A DNA stretch of 64,000 nt, from contig NZ_SRLB01000005.1 in the NCBI RefSeq assembly GCF_004745635.1, positions 359,715-423,714 on the forward strand, in the 5' to 3' direction. This document shows positions 50,531 to 59,760 of this stretch, in pieces (position 1 is the stretch's first letter; the number at the start of each line of letters is the position of its first letter). The notes beneath the pieces are model-generated. The model was not told where the DNA came from. It did not search any database and worked only from the letters and a program-made list of their open reading frames with translations. A program made the position numbers and the translations under genes. Origin of the DNA: Methylobacterium nonmethylotrophicum (GTDB lineage: Bacteria; Pseudomonadota; Alphaproteobacteria; Rhizobiales; Beijerinckiaceae).

Positions 50531-51628
50531 ATGCCCAGCCTCGCCTTCTACGGCTCCAGCCTGCTCTCCGCCTACTGGAACGGCGCCGCCACCTACTATC
50601 GCGGCCTGATCCGCGACCTCGCCGGCCGGGGCTGGCGGACCACCTTCTACGAGCCCGACGCCTTCGAGCGCCAGCAGCACCGGGACATCGACCCGCCGGA
50701 CTGGGCCGAGGTGGTCGTCTATCCCGCCACCGAGGCGGCGGCACGGGGCGTGATCGCCGAGGCGGCGCGGGCCGACGTGGTGGTGAAGGCCTCCGGCGTC
50801 GGGGTCTTCGACGACCTGCTGCTCGAAGGGCTGGCGAAGGCCGCCCGGCCGGACGCGGTGCGGCTGTTCTGGGACGTCGATGCGCCGGCCACCCTCGCCG
50901 AGATCGGCGCGTCGCCCGACCACCCGTTGCGCCGGGCCCTGCCGGACCTGGACCTCGTCCTCACCTATGGCGGCGGGCCGCCGGTGGTGGCGGCCTACCG
51001 GGGCTTCGGGGCCAGGGATTGCGTGCCGATCTACAACGCCCTCGATCCCGACACCCACCACCCGGTGCCGGCGCAGGAGCGCTTTTCCGCCGACCTCGCC
51101 TTCCTGGGCAACCGCCTGCCGGACCGGGAGGCGCGGGTGGAGGAATTCTTCCTGCAACCTGCCGCAAGCCTGCCGAAGCGGCGCTTCCTCATCGGCGGCA
51201 ACGGCTGGGAGTGGCGGTCACTTCCCGACAACGTGCGCCGGATCGGCCACGTGCCGACGGCGGACCACAACGCCTTCAACACCTCGCCGCGGGCCGTGCT
51301 GAACATCGCCCGCGACTCGATGGCCGCCACCGGCTGGTCGCCCGCGACCCGGGTGTTCGAAGCCGCCGGCGCCGGCGCCTGCCTGATCACCGACGCCTGG
51401 ACCGGCCTCGAGATGTTCCTGACGGACGGCGAGGAGGTGCTGGTCGCCCGCGACGGGCGCGACGTCGCCGCCCATGTCGAGGCGCTCACCGAGGCGCGGG
51501 CCCGCGCCATCGGCGAAGCCGCGCGCCGGCGCATCCTCAGCCAGCACACCTATGCGCGGCGCGGCGCCGAGGTCGACGCGCTCCTGCGCCGGGCGCTGTC
51601 TGCGCGGCGCGTCGGGGCACCCGCGTGA
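50531..51628 (+). CDS. CgeB-like glycosyltransferase, paralogue 1
   Basis: 365 residues from the ATG at 50531 (MPSLAFYGSSLLSAYWNGAA). It has the two-lobed GT-B layout: an N-terminal lobe with YYRGLIRDLAGRGWRTTFYEPDAFERQ and LFWDVDAPATLAEI, and a C-terminal lobe with ADLAFLGNRLPDREARVEEFF, GHVPTADHNAFNTSPRAVLNI and the CgeB signature TRVFEAAGAGACLITDAWTGLE. CgeB of Bacillus decorates the spore surface; proteobacterial homologues are uncharacterised. Its stop overlaps the start of a clear paralogue (GTGA), so the pair is translationally coupled and may act in sequence on one acceptor. Confidence 0.8.
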   Translation: MPSLAFYGSSLLSAYWNGAATYYRGLIRDLAGRGWRTTFYEPDAFERQQHRDIDPPDWAEVVVYPATEAAARGVIAEAARADVVVKASGVGVFDDLLLEGLAKAARPDAVRLFWDVDAPATLAEIGASPDHPLRRALPDLDLVLTYGGGPPVVAAYRGFGARDCVPIYNALDPDTHHPVPAQERFSADLAFLGNRLPDREARVEEFFLQPAASLPKRRFLIGGNGWEWRSLPDNVRRIGHVPTADHNAFNTSPRAVLNIARDSMAATGWSPATRVFEAAGAGACLITDAWTGLEMFLTDGEEVLVARDGRDVAAHVEALTEARARAIGEAARRRILSQHTYARRGAEVDALLRRALSARRVGAPA

Positions 51629-52725
51629 GCCGGCCCCTCGATCTCGTGGTGATCGGCCTCAGCCTGTCCTCGTCCTGGGGCAACGGCCACGCCACCACCT
51701 ACCGGGCGCTGCTCCGGGCCTTCGCAGGCAGAGGCCACCGGGTGACGTTCCTGGAGCGCGACGTGCCCTGGTACGCCGCCCACCGCGACCTCGCGGAACC
51801 CGGCTATTGCGACCTCGTGCTCTACCGCGACCTCGCCGAACTCGCCGACCTGATGCCGCGGGTGCGCGCGGCCGATGCCGTGATGGTCGGCTCCTACGTG
51901 CCGGACGGGGTCGCGGTCGGCAAGATGGCGATCCGGGCCGCGCACCGGGCGGGCGCCGTCGCGGCCTTCTACGACATCGACACGCCGGTGACGCTCGCCA
52001 AGCTCGCCCGCGCCGACCACGAGTACCTGACGCCGGACCTGATCCGGTCTTACGACCTCTACCTGTCCTTCACCGGCGGCCCGACCCTGGCGCGGCTCGA
52101 GCGCGAGCACGGCGCCCCGATGGCCCGGGCGCTCTACTGCTCGGTCGACCCCGAGCATTACGCGCCCCGGGGAGGACCGCTCCGCTACGACCTGAGCTAT
52201 CTCGGCACCTACAGCCCCGACCGGCAGCCGACCCTGGAGCGGCTGCTGATCGAGCCCGCCCGCCGGGCGCCGCACCTCAGCTTCGCGGTCGCCGGGCCGC
52301 AATACCCGGACGGGATCGACTGGCCGGAGAACGTCGCGCGCCTCGACCATGTCGGGCCAGGCGACCACCCGGCCTTCTACGCCGCCAGCCGCTACACCCT
52401 GAACGTGACCCGGGCCGACATGATCGCGGCCGGCTACAGCCCGAGCGTGCGCCTGTTCGAGGCCGCCGCCTGCGGCACGCCGCTGATCTCCGATGCCTGG
52501 AACGGGCTCGACACCGTGCTCGCGCCCGGCCGCGAGATCCTGGTGGCGGACGGGCCCGACGCGGTCCTGGCTATCCTGACCGGCCGCGACGAAGCCGCGC
52601 GGACGGCGCTGGCGGACGCGGCGCGCGACCGGGTGCTCGCCCGCCATACCGCCGCCTGCCGGGCGGCGGAGCTCGAAATCTCCCTGCGGGAGGCAGGGGC
52701 TGGCGGCGCCCGTGCCGCACCCTAA
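51625..52725 (+). CDS. CgeB-like glycosyltransferase, paralogue 2
   Basis: 366 residues from a GTG overlapping the previous stop. It aligns in layout with paralogue 1: LSLSSSWGNGHATTYRALLRAFAGRGHRVTFLERD, AFYDIDTPVTLAKL, YDLSYLGTYSPDRQPTLERLL and VRLFEAAACGTPLISDAWNGLD. Both keep the WGNG/YWNG loop near the N-terminus and the acidic EAA..G..LI.DAW segment in the donor lobe. Such pairs arise by tandem duplication. Sugar donor and acceptor are unknown. The UDP-glucuronate decarboxylase gene begins 150 bases downstream, so a pentose donor is conceivable. Confidence 0.8.
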   Translation: MSRPLDLVVIGLSLSSSWGNGHATTYRALLRAFAGRGHRVTFLERDVPWYAAHRDLAEPGYCDLVLYRDLAELADLMPRVRAADAVMVGSYVPDGVAVGKMAIRAAHRAGAVAAFYDIDTPVTLAKLARADHEYLTPDLIRSYDLYLSFTGGPTLARLEREHGAPMARALYCSVDPEHYAPRGGPLRYDLSYLGTYSPDRQPTLERLLIEPARRAPHLSFAVAGPQYPDGIDWPENVARLDHVGPGDHPAFYAASRYTLNVTRADMIAAGYSPSVRLFEAAACGTPLISDAWNGLDTVLAPGREILVADGPDAVLAILTGRDEAARTALADAARDRVLARHTAACRAAELEISLREAGAGGARAAP

Positions 52726-52875
52726 AATACTTACACCCTGTATCGCAACGAGGGGCGGCGCGCCGCGTTGTGTGCGGGTGCGACCGGGAACAAAGATCCC
52801 GGATTCGTGAGGTGCCGGACCGGCGCCCTGGGAGGGTCCGTCCCGACCAGCCGAGCCGAGAAGAGGATCGACCGC

Positions 52876-53898
52876 ATGAGACACCGCGAGAGCACGCTCG
52901 TCCTGGTCGCCGGCGGGGCGGGGTTCCTGGGGTCTCACCTGTGCGATCGCTTGCTCGCGGAAGGCCACGAGGTCGTCTGCCTCGATCATTTCGGCACCGG
53001 CCGGCGGCGCAACCTGCGCCACCTCGAGCGCGAGCCGCGCTTCGACGTCGTCACCCACGACGTCGTCCAGCCCCTGCCCGCGCGCCTGCGGCGCCAGCGC
53101 TTCGCCCGGATCTACAACCTCGCCTGCCCGGCCTCGCCGCCGCATTACCAGGCCGACCCGGAGCACACGCTGCTGACCAGCGTGCTCGGCACCCGCCACC
53201 TGCTTCTGGCCGCCGAGGAATCGGGCGCGCGCCTGCTCCAGGCCTCGACCTCCGAGATCTACGGCGACCCGGAGATGCATCCGCAGCAGGAGGGCTACTG
53301 GGGCCACGTGAACCCGACGGGCCCGCGCGCCTGCTACGACGAGGGCAAGAGGGCGGCCGAGACGCTCTGCGCCGATTACGCCCGGGCCGGCCGGGCGGCG
53401 GTGCGGGTGGCGCGGATCTTCAACACCTACGGGCCGCGGATGCGGGCCGATGACGGGCGGGTGGTCTCGAACGTGATCTGCCAGGCGCTCGCCGGCGACG
53501 ACATCACGGTCTACGGCGACGGGTCGCAGACCCGCTCGTTCTGCTACGTCGACGACCTGATCGACGGCCTCTGGCGCCTGATGGAGCACGAGACGCCGGC
53601 CCGCGACATCGGCGCGGTCAATCTCGGCAACCCGGTCGAGCTGACCGTGTCGGACCTGGTGGACCGCGTGGTCGCCATGACCGGCTCTCCTTCGGCGGTG
53701 GTCCACCACCCGCTGCCGGTCGACGACCCGCGCCGGCGCCGGCCCGACATCACCCGCGCCGGCGAGATCCTGGGCTGGGCCCCGCGCGTGCCCCTGGAGC
53801 AGGGCCTGCGCGCCACGGTGACGTGGTTCTCCGACGAGGCCGAGGACGGCCCGCGGGCAAGCCTGCAGGCGGTGACCGCGCCGGCGGCGGTGGCCTGA
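52876..53898 (+). CDS. UDP-glucuronate decarboxylase (UDP-xylose synthase)-like
   Basis: 340 residues from the ATG at 52876. It is an extended SDR with LVAGGAGFLGSHLCDRLL, the UXS-specific YNLACPASPPHYQADPEHT, ASTSEIYGDPEMHPQQEGYW, GPRACYDEGKRAAETLC (the Tyr-x3-Lys pair in CYDEGKR), RIFNTYGPRMRADDGRVVSN and GDGSQTRSFCYVDDLI. It converts UDP-glucuronate with bound NAD+ to UDP-xylose, giving a pentose donor for polysaccharide synthesis. It follows the paired glycosyltransferases, which may be its users. Leader sequence from 52768 is in frame but reads as non-coding. Confidence 0.9.
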   Translation: MRHRESTLVLVAGGAGFLGSHLCDRLLAEGHEVVCLDHFGTGRRRNLRHLEREPRFDVVTHDVVQPLPARLRRQRFARIYNLACPASPPHYQADPEHTLLTSVLGTRHLLLAAEESGARLLQASTSEIYGDPEMHPQQEGYWGHVNPTGPRACYDEGKRAAETLCADYARAGRAAVRVARIFNTYGPRMRADDGRVVSNVICQALAGDDITVYGDGSQTRSFCYVDDLIDGLWRLMEHETPARDIGAVNLGNPVELTVSDLVDRVVAMTGSPSAVVHHPLPVDDPRRRRPDITRAGEILGWAPRVPLEQGLRATVTWFSDEAEDGPRASLQAVTAPAAVA

Positions 53899-53973
53899 GG
53901 CGCCGGCCCCGCGTTGCAGGGCCGCCCGGCACTGGCTAAGCCGGGCCCGACCTCGCGCGGGAGCCCTCTTGCC

Positions 53974-54738
53974 ATGCAGACCTTCGACTCGGACGGCGTG
54001 CCGATCGCCTATATCGACGTCGCCCCGAAGGAGGGCGCGGGCGAGCCGATCCTGCTGATCCACGGCTTCGCGTCGAACCACATCGTCAACTGGGTCAACA
54101 CCTCCTGGGTGCGCAGCCTCACGGGAGCCGGGCGGCGGGTGATCGCCCTCGACAACCGCGGGCACGGCCGCAGCGGCAAGCTCTACGAGCCGGAGGCCTA
54201 CGCCTCCGACCTGATGGCGGAGGATGCCCGCCGGCTTCTCGACCACCTCGCGATCCCCCGCGCCGACGTGATGGGCTACTCGATGGGCGCGCGGATCACC
54301 GCCTTCCTGGCGCTCAGCCATCCCGACCGGGTCCGCTCGGCGCTGCTCGGGGGCTTGGGGCTCCACCTCGTCGAGGGGCGGGGGCTGCCGGCCGGCATCT
54401 CGGAGGCGATGGAGGCCCCCTCCCGCGACGCCATCGCCGATCCGACCGCGCGCATGTTCCGGGTCTTCGCCGAGCAGACCGGCAGCGACCTGCGGGCCCT
54501 CGCCGCCTGCATGCGCGGCTCGCGCCAGACCCTGTCGCGGGCGGAGGTCGCCCAGATCGAGGTGCCGGTCCTCGTGGCGGTCGGCACCACCGACACGGTG
54601 GCGGGCTCAGGGCCCGCGCTCGCCGCCCTGATCCCGGACGCGAAGGCTCTCGAGATCCCTAACCGCGACCACAACCTCGCGGTCGGCGACAAGGTCCACA
54701 AGGCCGGCGTGCTGGAGTTCCTCGACGCGCGGCCCTGA
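53974..54738 (+). CDS. Alpha/beta hydrolase
   Basis: 254 residues from the ATG at 53974. Oxyanion region ILLIHGFASNHIVNW; nucleophile elbow GYSMGARITA with Ser103; acid in the strand before PDAKAL (VAVGTTDTVAG); catalytic His233 in NRDHNLAVG. The GNTMDGRHG-type motif VIALDNRGHGRSGK is the common family hallmark. It could be an esterase, lactonase or C-C hydrolase. It is not a good candidate for the missing 3-oxoadipate enol-lactonase because it sits 38 kb from the cat genes and among polysaccharide genes. It appears to be monocistronic. Confidence 0.85.
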   Translation: MQTFDSDGVPIAYIDVAPKEGAGEPILLIHGFASNHIVNWVNTSWVRSLTGAGRRVIALDNRGHGRSGKLYEPEAYASDLMAEDARRLLDHLAIPRADVMGYSMGARITAFLALSHPDRVRSALLGGLGLHLVEGRGLPAGISEAMEAPSRDAIADPTARMFRVFAEQTGSDLRALAACMRGSRQTLSRAEVAQIEVPVLVAVGTTDTVAGSGPALAALIPDAKALEIPNRDHNLAVGDKVHKAGVLEFLDARP

Positions 54739-54970
54739 CGCAGAGTGACCTGCGGGATTGCGCCGGACGGTCCACCGGGTCATTCTGCCGTCCGGTGAGT
54801 CGTCCGCGAAACCGGGCCCGTCAACCCGGTCTCCCGGCACGATTCCACCCCGATAAATTGTGCACGAATAAATCATGAAGGCCGCATAGCGCGGTCCGCC
54901 GCGGCCCGGGGAACCGGGAGCGGCAGGCCGCCGGAGCGGTGCTCGCCGTGCATCAGGGAGGGAGGAGACC

Positions 54971-55387
54971 ATGTCGCAAGACGCCAACAAGGACCTGGCC
55001 CGCGCCTATTTCACCGCCTTCCTCGCGCGGGACGAGGCGTGGTGGCAACGGCACATCGCGCCGGACTTCGTCCGCCACGATCCCGGCCTCGACTTCACGG
55101 TGCGGGGCCCCGAGGGCGTGCGCCGGCTCGGCGAGGTGCTGCACGGCGGCTTCTCCGAGATGGAGCTGCCGATCGACGAGGTCATCGCCGAGGGCGGGAA
55201 GGTGCTGGTCCGGCTGCGATTCAAGGGCCGCCACACCGGGGACCTGATGGGCCTTCCCGCGAGCCACCGTCGCGTCGAGATCGGCGTCATGGACCTGTTC
55301 CACATCGTCGACGGGCGGCTCGTCGAGCACTGGGCGCTCCTCGACAATCTCGGCCTGCTCAGGCAGGTCGGCGCCGTCCCGGGCTGA
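54971..55387 (+). CDS. SnoaL-like/NTF2-fold protein (ester cyclase family)
   Basis: 138 residues from the ATG at 54971, close behind GGAGGGAGGAGA. It is a single cone-shaped NTF2-like domain: KDLARAYFTAFLARDEAWWQRHI, DFVRHDPGLDF, the central IDEVIAEGGKVLVRLRFKGRHTG and the terminal FHIVDGRLVEHWALLDNLGLLRQ. The last motif is typical of ester cyclase or SnoaL-like polyketide cyclases, though most bacterial members have no known substrate. It lies 43 bases upstream of the GST gene and may be co-transcribed with it. Confidence 0.8.
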   Translation: MSQDANKDLARAYFTAFLARDEAWWQRHIAPDFVRHDPGLDFTVRGPEGVRRLGEVLHGGFSEMELPIDEVIAEGGKVLVRLRFKGRHTGDLMGLPASHRRVEIGVMDLFHIVDGRLVEHWALLDNLGLLRQVGAVPG

Positions 55388-55429
55388 ACCGCCACCCTCG
55401 TCACCGTCGATCAGGCCGCCAGCCGGGAG

Positions 55430-56371
55430 ATGTTTCGCATGTCAGCGCACGCCATCATCCTGCATCACTACCCCTTCTCTCCTTACGCCGAGAAAGTGCG
55501 CCTCGCCCTCGGGCTCAAGGGACTCGACTGGGGCTCGGTCGAGGTCGCGGTCATGCCGCCGCGCCCGCTCCTCGATCCGCTCACCGGCGGCTACCGCCGC
55601 ATCCCGGTGCTGCAGGTCGGGGCCGACATCTACTGCGACACCAACGCGATCCTGCCCGCCCTGGAGCGCCTGCATCCCGAGCCGAGCCTGTATCCGGGCC
55701 TGAATTCCGGGCTCGCCAAGGCCCTGAGCTTCGGCCTCGAGCGCGACCTCTGGCTCGCGGTCATCGGCGTGCTGGTGCACCACATGGGCGATCTCCCGGA
55801 GGCGTTCCTGCGCGACCGCAAGGACGATTACCTCTACGTCGACATCAGCCGCGGCGCGATGGAGCCGGATTTCGCCCGCAACGCCCAGCGGGTCGGGGCC
55901 TGGATCGCCTGGCTCGCCGAGGCGCTCGCGGACGGCCGCGGCTTCCTCGGCGGCGACCGGGCCGGTGCGGTCGACCTCGCCCACTATCACCTGCTCTCGC
56001 TGATGCGGAGCGTCGCGGATCCCGCACCGGTCGACCGGCTGCTCGGCCTCGCGCCGATCCTCGGCTGGTACGCGCGGGTCAAGGGGCTCGGCCACGGCCG
56101 GCCGCACGCCCTGACGGCCGAGGAGGCGCTGGCGGCGGCGCGGGCGGCCGAGCCGGCGCCGATCGACAGCGCGAACGCGGTGCCGGACCTGATCGGCATC
56201 GCGCCGGGCGAGCCCGTGACGGTGACGCCGGACGACTTCGCCCGCGTGCCGGTCCAGGGCCGGCTCGTCGCCATCGAGGCCGGCCGCATCGTCATCCGCC
56301 GCGACGATCCGGATCTCGGCGCGCTGCACCTGCACTTCCCGCGCGCCGGCTTCGTCGTCGCGGCGGGCTGA
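55430..56371 (+). CDS. Glutathione S-transferase family protein with C-terminal extension
   Basis: 313 residues (or 310 from the ATG at 55439). Residues 8-80 form the thioredoxin-like N-domain: ILHHYPFSPYAEKVRLALGLKGLDW, cis-Pro region YRRIPVLQVGADIYCDTNAIL. Residues about 95-225 form the helical domain. The remaining roughly 80 residues (LIGIAPGEPVTVTPDDFARVPVQG through LHLHFPRAG) exceed the usual 200-230 and look like a small beta domain. SPY at the start of helix 1 suggests a serine-type or divergent active site. The extended domain occurs in some rhizobial GSTs of unknown role. The substrate is unknown. Confidence 0.85.
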   Translation: MFRMSAHAIILHHYPFSPYAEKVRLALGLKGLDWGSVEVAVMPPRPLLDPLTGGYRRIPVLQVGADIYCDTNAILPALERLHPEPSLYPGLNSGLAKALSFGLERDLWLAVIGVLVHHMGDLPEAFLRDRKDDYLYVDISRGAMEPDFARNAQRVGAWIAWLAEALADGRGFLGGDRAGAVDLAHYHLLSLMRSVADPAPVDRLLGLAPILGWYARVKGLGHGRPHALTAEEALAAARAAEPAPIDSANAVPDLIGIAPGEPVTVTPDDFARVPVQGRLVAIEAGRIVIRRDDPDLGALHLHFPRAGFVVAAG

Positions 56372-57208
56372 GGGCATCCGTCGGACTCGCCACGGCGATC
56401 GTAACCATCTCGTCGCCCCGGGGCCACGCACCGGACTCCGGGTTCCACCTATCCTTGACGACGCCGAACGAAGCGGATCGCGGGCAACGGCCTTCCACGT
56501 TACACGACATTGTGGGCTTGATCGCAGCGTCGGTCTTTCCCACCCACGCCCTCATCCTGAGGTGCTGCTGCTTGCAGCAGCCTCGAAGGAGGGCTCCAGA
56601 TGGCGCTGCCATCCCCGGAGCCCTCCGTCGAGGCCGGCGATCTCCGATCGCGTGCGATCTTCGATCGCCGGCACCTCAGGATGACGTTTGCGGGCGTGAA
56701 GGGCCGGCACCGGGATCAGACTCCCACTGTCGTTGACCGTGACGGCCTTCCGGCGCTGCTACCGAAAAGCGCGGCCAGTCGCGATATCCGCCGGCCGCAG
56801 ATCTCCGCCTGAATCAGGCATCTCATTCCGCCTCCCGCAGCGTCTCGCCCGCAGCGGGCGCCCGCCGGACGATCGCAGCCTGGCGAATGGCCCGCCCGCG
56901 ATCCTCCCCGGGACGCCGTGACGCGGTGAACGGAAATGGAGTGGCCGTCACGGCAGCCGCCCCTATCTGCGTCGGCGCACCGTGTGGTCGTGTCTGGTCC
57001 GGGATGATTGGTCGTTTCCCTGCGTCGGCGTGGTGGGCGGATCTGCCGTGCGCCGGGAATCCCGATCTCATTCCTATACCGAGCATGAGTATCTTGCACC
57101 AGACGGCGTCGTGACGCGCGCTCACCCGCGGCGCGTCTTGCGCATACGGCATCGCACGTCCGCCGCTTCAGAACCGCGGCGCGCGATCGGCACAGAAGGA
57201 TCGATGGC
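56372..57208. other. Gene-free region upstream of katG
   Basis: 837 bases with no supported gene. It carries cloverleaf repeat copy B (56550-56684). The rest, 56700-57200, is less GC-rich in places (GAACGGAAATGGAGTGG, CTATACCGAGCATGAGTATC) and must hold the katG promoter. AGAAGGA at 57194-57200 is the katG ribosome binding site. An OxyR gene or recognisable OxyR site was not found. Confidence 0.45.
56550..56684. repeat. Cloverleaf palindromic repeat, copy B
   Basis: The same element as at 8355-8473. The outer arm CCTCATCCTGAGGTG (56550-56564) pairs with 56672-56684, and the inner stem CCTCGAAGGAGGGCTCC pairs with GGAGCCCTCCGTCGAGG at 56617-56633. The side hairpins differ in sequence from copy A yet still pair: CTGCTG-CTTG-CAGCAG (56565-56580), plus an extra CCGGCGATC...GATCGCCGG arm absent from copy A. 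Confidence 0.8.
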
Positions 57209-59503
57209 GTGGAAACCTATACTGACGTCCTGTCCGGCCAGTGCCCGTTCGGCGGCGACCGCGTCGGCGGCGCCTTCGCGACGCCCCCGACCCTGGAGGA
57301 GTGGTACCCGGACCGCCTGCGCGTCGAGATGCTGCACCAGAACGGGCCGCAGGCGAATCCGCTCGGGCCCGACTTCGACTATCCTGCGGCCTTCGCGACG
57401 ATCGACCTCCAGGCGCTCAAGGCCGACATCAAGCAGTTCCTGACCAGCTCGGTGTCGTGGTGGCCGTCCGATTACGGCAATTACGGCCCGCAGATGATCC
57501 GGATGGCCTGGCACTCGGCCGGCACCTACCGCATCGCCGACGGGCGCGGCGGCGCCGGCCAGGGCCTGCAGCGCTTCGCGCCGATCAGCAGCTGGTGGGA
57601 CAACGGCAACATCGACAAGTCGCGCCGCCTGCTCTGGCCGATCAAGCAGAAATACGGCAGCGCCCTGTCCTGGGCCGACCTGATGGTGCTGACCGGCAAC
57701 TGCGCCCTCGAGATCATGAACTTCCCGACCTACGGCTTCGCTGGCGGCCGCGAGGATGCCTGGGAGGCGGACAATGCGACCTACTGGGGCCCCGAGCTGT
57801 GGGACCCGACCAACGTCACGTCGTTCGACGAGATGGTGAACCGCGACAAGCGCTGGCGGGGCAAGAACGGCGACCCCGATTACGACCTCGAGCAGCCGCT
57901 CGCCGCGTCGCACCAGTCGCTGATCTACGTCAACCCGGAAGGGCCCTATTCCAACGGCGATCCCCTGGCCTCGGCCCGGGACATCCGGATCACCTTCACC
58001 CGCATGGCGATGAACGACGAGGAGACCGTCGCGCTGATCGCCGGCGGCCACGCCTTCGGCAAGAGCCACGGCATGGTCAAGGCCGACCGGATCGGCCCGC
58101 CGCCGGACATCGCGCCGATCGAGGCGATGGGCCTCGGCTGGCACAACCCGGTCGGGACGGGCGCGGCCGAGAACACGATGACCAACGGCATCGAGGGCTC
58201 CTGGACGCAGAACCCGACCACCTGGGACAACAGCTACCTCGAGAACCTGTTCAAGCACGACTGGAAGCAGACCCGCAGCCCCGCCGGCGCCCTGCAATGG
58301 GAGCCGGTCGACCCGGACGCGCCGCGCACGCCCGACGCCCACATCGCGGGCAAGAGCCACCCGCTGATGATGATGACGAGCGACATCGCGCTCAAGACCG
58401 ACCCGGTCTACCACGCGATCTGCGAGACGTTCCTGGCCGACTTCGACTACTTCACGCTGCAATTCGCCAAGGCGTGGTACAAGCTGACCCATCGCGACAT
58501 GGGCCCGAAGGAGCGTTATGTCGGGCCCGAGGCCAGGATCGAGAACGACCTCATCTGGCAGGACCCGATCCCGCCGGTCGACCACCCGCTGGTGGACGAG
58601 ACCGACATCGCCGCCCTGAAAAGCGCGATCCTGGGCAGCGGCGTCTCGGTCTCCGACCTGGCCTTCACGGCGTTCTCCTCCGCTGCGAGCTACCGCCACA
58701 GCGACAAGCGCGGCGGCGCGAACGGAGCCCGCCTGGCGCTGGCGCCGCAATCCGGCTGGGCCGTCAACCGGCGCACCGTCCCGGTGATCGAGACGCTGCG
58801 CGCGGTCATGGCAGAGTTCAACGGCAAGGCCGCGGGCGGGAAAAAGGTCTCGCTCGCCGACCTGATCGTGCTGTGCGGCTGCGCTGCGGTCGAAGAGGCG
58901 GCGAAAGCCGCCGGCGTCGCCACTGCGGTGCCGTTCGTCCCAGGGAGGATGGACACCACCGCGGAGCTCACGGACGAAGAGAGCTTCGAGTGGCTGAAGC
59001 CCGTCGTCGACGGCTTCCGCAACTACGTCGATCCGTCCTTCGCCGAGATCACCCGCGGCCGCGTCGCCCCCGAGCAGGTCTTCCTCGACCGGGCGAACCT
59101 CCTCGCGCTCACCGCGCCCGAATGGGTGGTGCTGACCGGGGGCCTGCGCGCCCTCAACCTGAACCACGACGGCTCGCATCACGGCATCTTCACCGACCGG
59201 GTCGGGGTGCTCACCAACGACTTCTTCACCGTGCTCACCAGCATGGACTACGTGTGGAACAAGGCGGACGAGGCCGGCCTGACCTTCACGCTCGACGCCC
59301 GCGAGGGCGGCGGGACGAAGTTCACGGCGACGCGCTGCGACCTCGTCTTCGGCGCGAACCAGCAGCTCCGGGCCATCGCCGAGATCTATGCCGGCAGCGA
59401 CGGGCACGCGCGGTTCGTGCGCGACTTCGTCAAGGTCTGGCACAAGGTGATGATGCTCGACCGCTACGACGTGGCACGCGTGCCGACCGCGTCGGCGGCC
59501 TGA
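57209..59503 (+). CDS. katG: Catalase-peroxidase
   Basis: 764 residues from a GTG with AGAAGGA 8 bases upstream. Distal haem pocket Arg98, Trp101 and His102 ([11 protein letters not shown]); proximal His281 in [11 protein letters not shown]. The crosslinked Met-Tyr-Trp adduct needed for catalase activity is complete: Trp101, Tyr240 (LIYVNPEGP) and Met266 ([11 protein letters not shown]). The duplicated, haem-free C-terminal domain follows from about 440. It degrades H2O2 and organic peroxides in the cytoplasm. The position after a long intergenic region suggests its own regulated promoter. The start MAWK in another frame at 57204 was rejected. Confidence 0.96.
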   Translation: METYTDVLSGQCPFGGDRVGGAFATPPTLEEWYPDRLRVEMLHQNGPQANPLGPDFDYPAAFATIDLQALKADIKQFLTSSVSWWPSDYGNYGPQMIRMAWHSAGTYRIADGRGGAGQGLQRFAPISSWWDNGNIDKSRRLLWPIKQKYGSALSWADLMVLTGNCALEIMNFPTYGFAGGREDAWEADNATYWGPELWDPTNVTSFDEMVNRDKRWRGKNGDPDYDLEQPLAASHQSLIYVNPEGPYSNGDPLASARDIRITFTRMAMNDEETVALIAGGHAFGKSHGMVKADRIGPPPDIAPIEAMGLGWHNPVGTGAAENTMTNGIEGSWTQNPTTWDNSYLENLFKHDWKQTRSPAGALQWEPVDPDAPRTPDAHIAGKSHPLMMMTSDIALKTDPVYHAICETFLADFDYFTLQFAKAWYKLTHRDMGPKERYVGPEARIENDLIWQDPIPPVDHPLVDETDIAALKSAILGSGVSVSDLAFTAFSSAASYRHSDKRGGANGARLALAPQSGWAVNRRTVPVIETLRAVMAEFNGKAAGGKKVSLADLIVLCGCAAVEEAAKAAGVATAVPFVPGRMDTTAELTDEESFEWLKPVVDGFRNYVDPSFAEITRGRVAPEQVFLDRANLLALTAPEWVVLTGGLRALNLNHDGSHHGIFTDRVGVLTNDFFTVLTSMDYVWNKADEAGLTFTLDAREGGGTKFTATRCDLVFGANQQLRAIAEIYAGSDGHARFVRDFVKVWHKVMMLDRYDVARVPTASAA

Positions 59504-59644
59504 CCGCGCCGCGTCGACCGAGGAGCGCGTCCGTCCCGGCCGATGCGGGCTGGCCCTGGATCGGCCGGGAAGGAGCGGTCCGGCTTCGCATGTGGAGGCG
59601 GCAGGGGTCGTCAGAGGCCCCTGTCACCAATAAACTGCACTGTC

Positions 59645-59680
59645 GTCATCCCGGGGTCGCGCAGCGGAATCCGGGATGAC
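59645..59680. repeat. Short palindromic repeat (GTCATCCCGG...CCGGGATGAC)
   Basis: Perfect 10-base inverted arms around a 16-base centre GGTCGCGCAGCGGAAT. It lies in the 257-base gap between katG and the photolyase-like gene, convergent 3' ends. A degenerate relative with the same CGCGCAGCGGA core lies at about 16360-16400. Confidence 0.7.
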
Positions 59681-59760
59681 TTAGAAAATCGTTGACGGGA
59701 TGTCCCGTTCGACTTGCTGCCGGCCTCGATCAGGCGCGCAGGTTGAAGCGCATGCCATTG

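Noticed and set aside
53974..54738. Alpha/beta hydrolase as the missing 3-oxoadipate enol-lactonase
   Set aside because: It has a generic triad only and lies far from the cat genes among polysaccharide genes, so nothing specific supports it.
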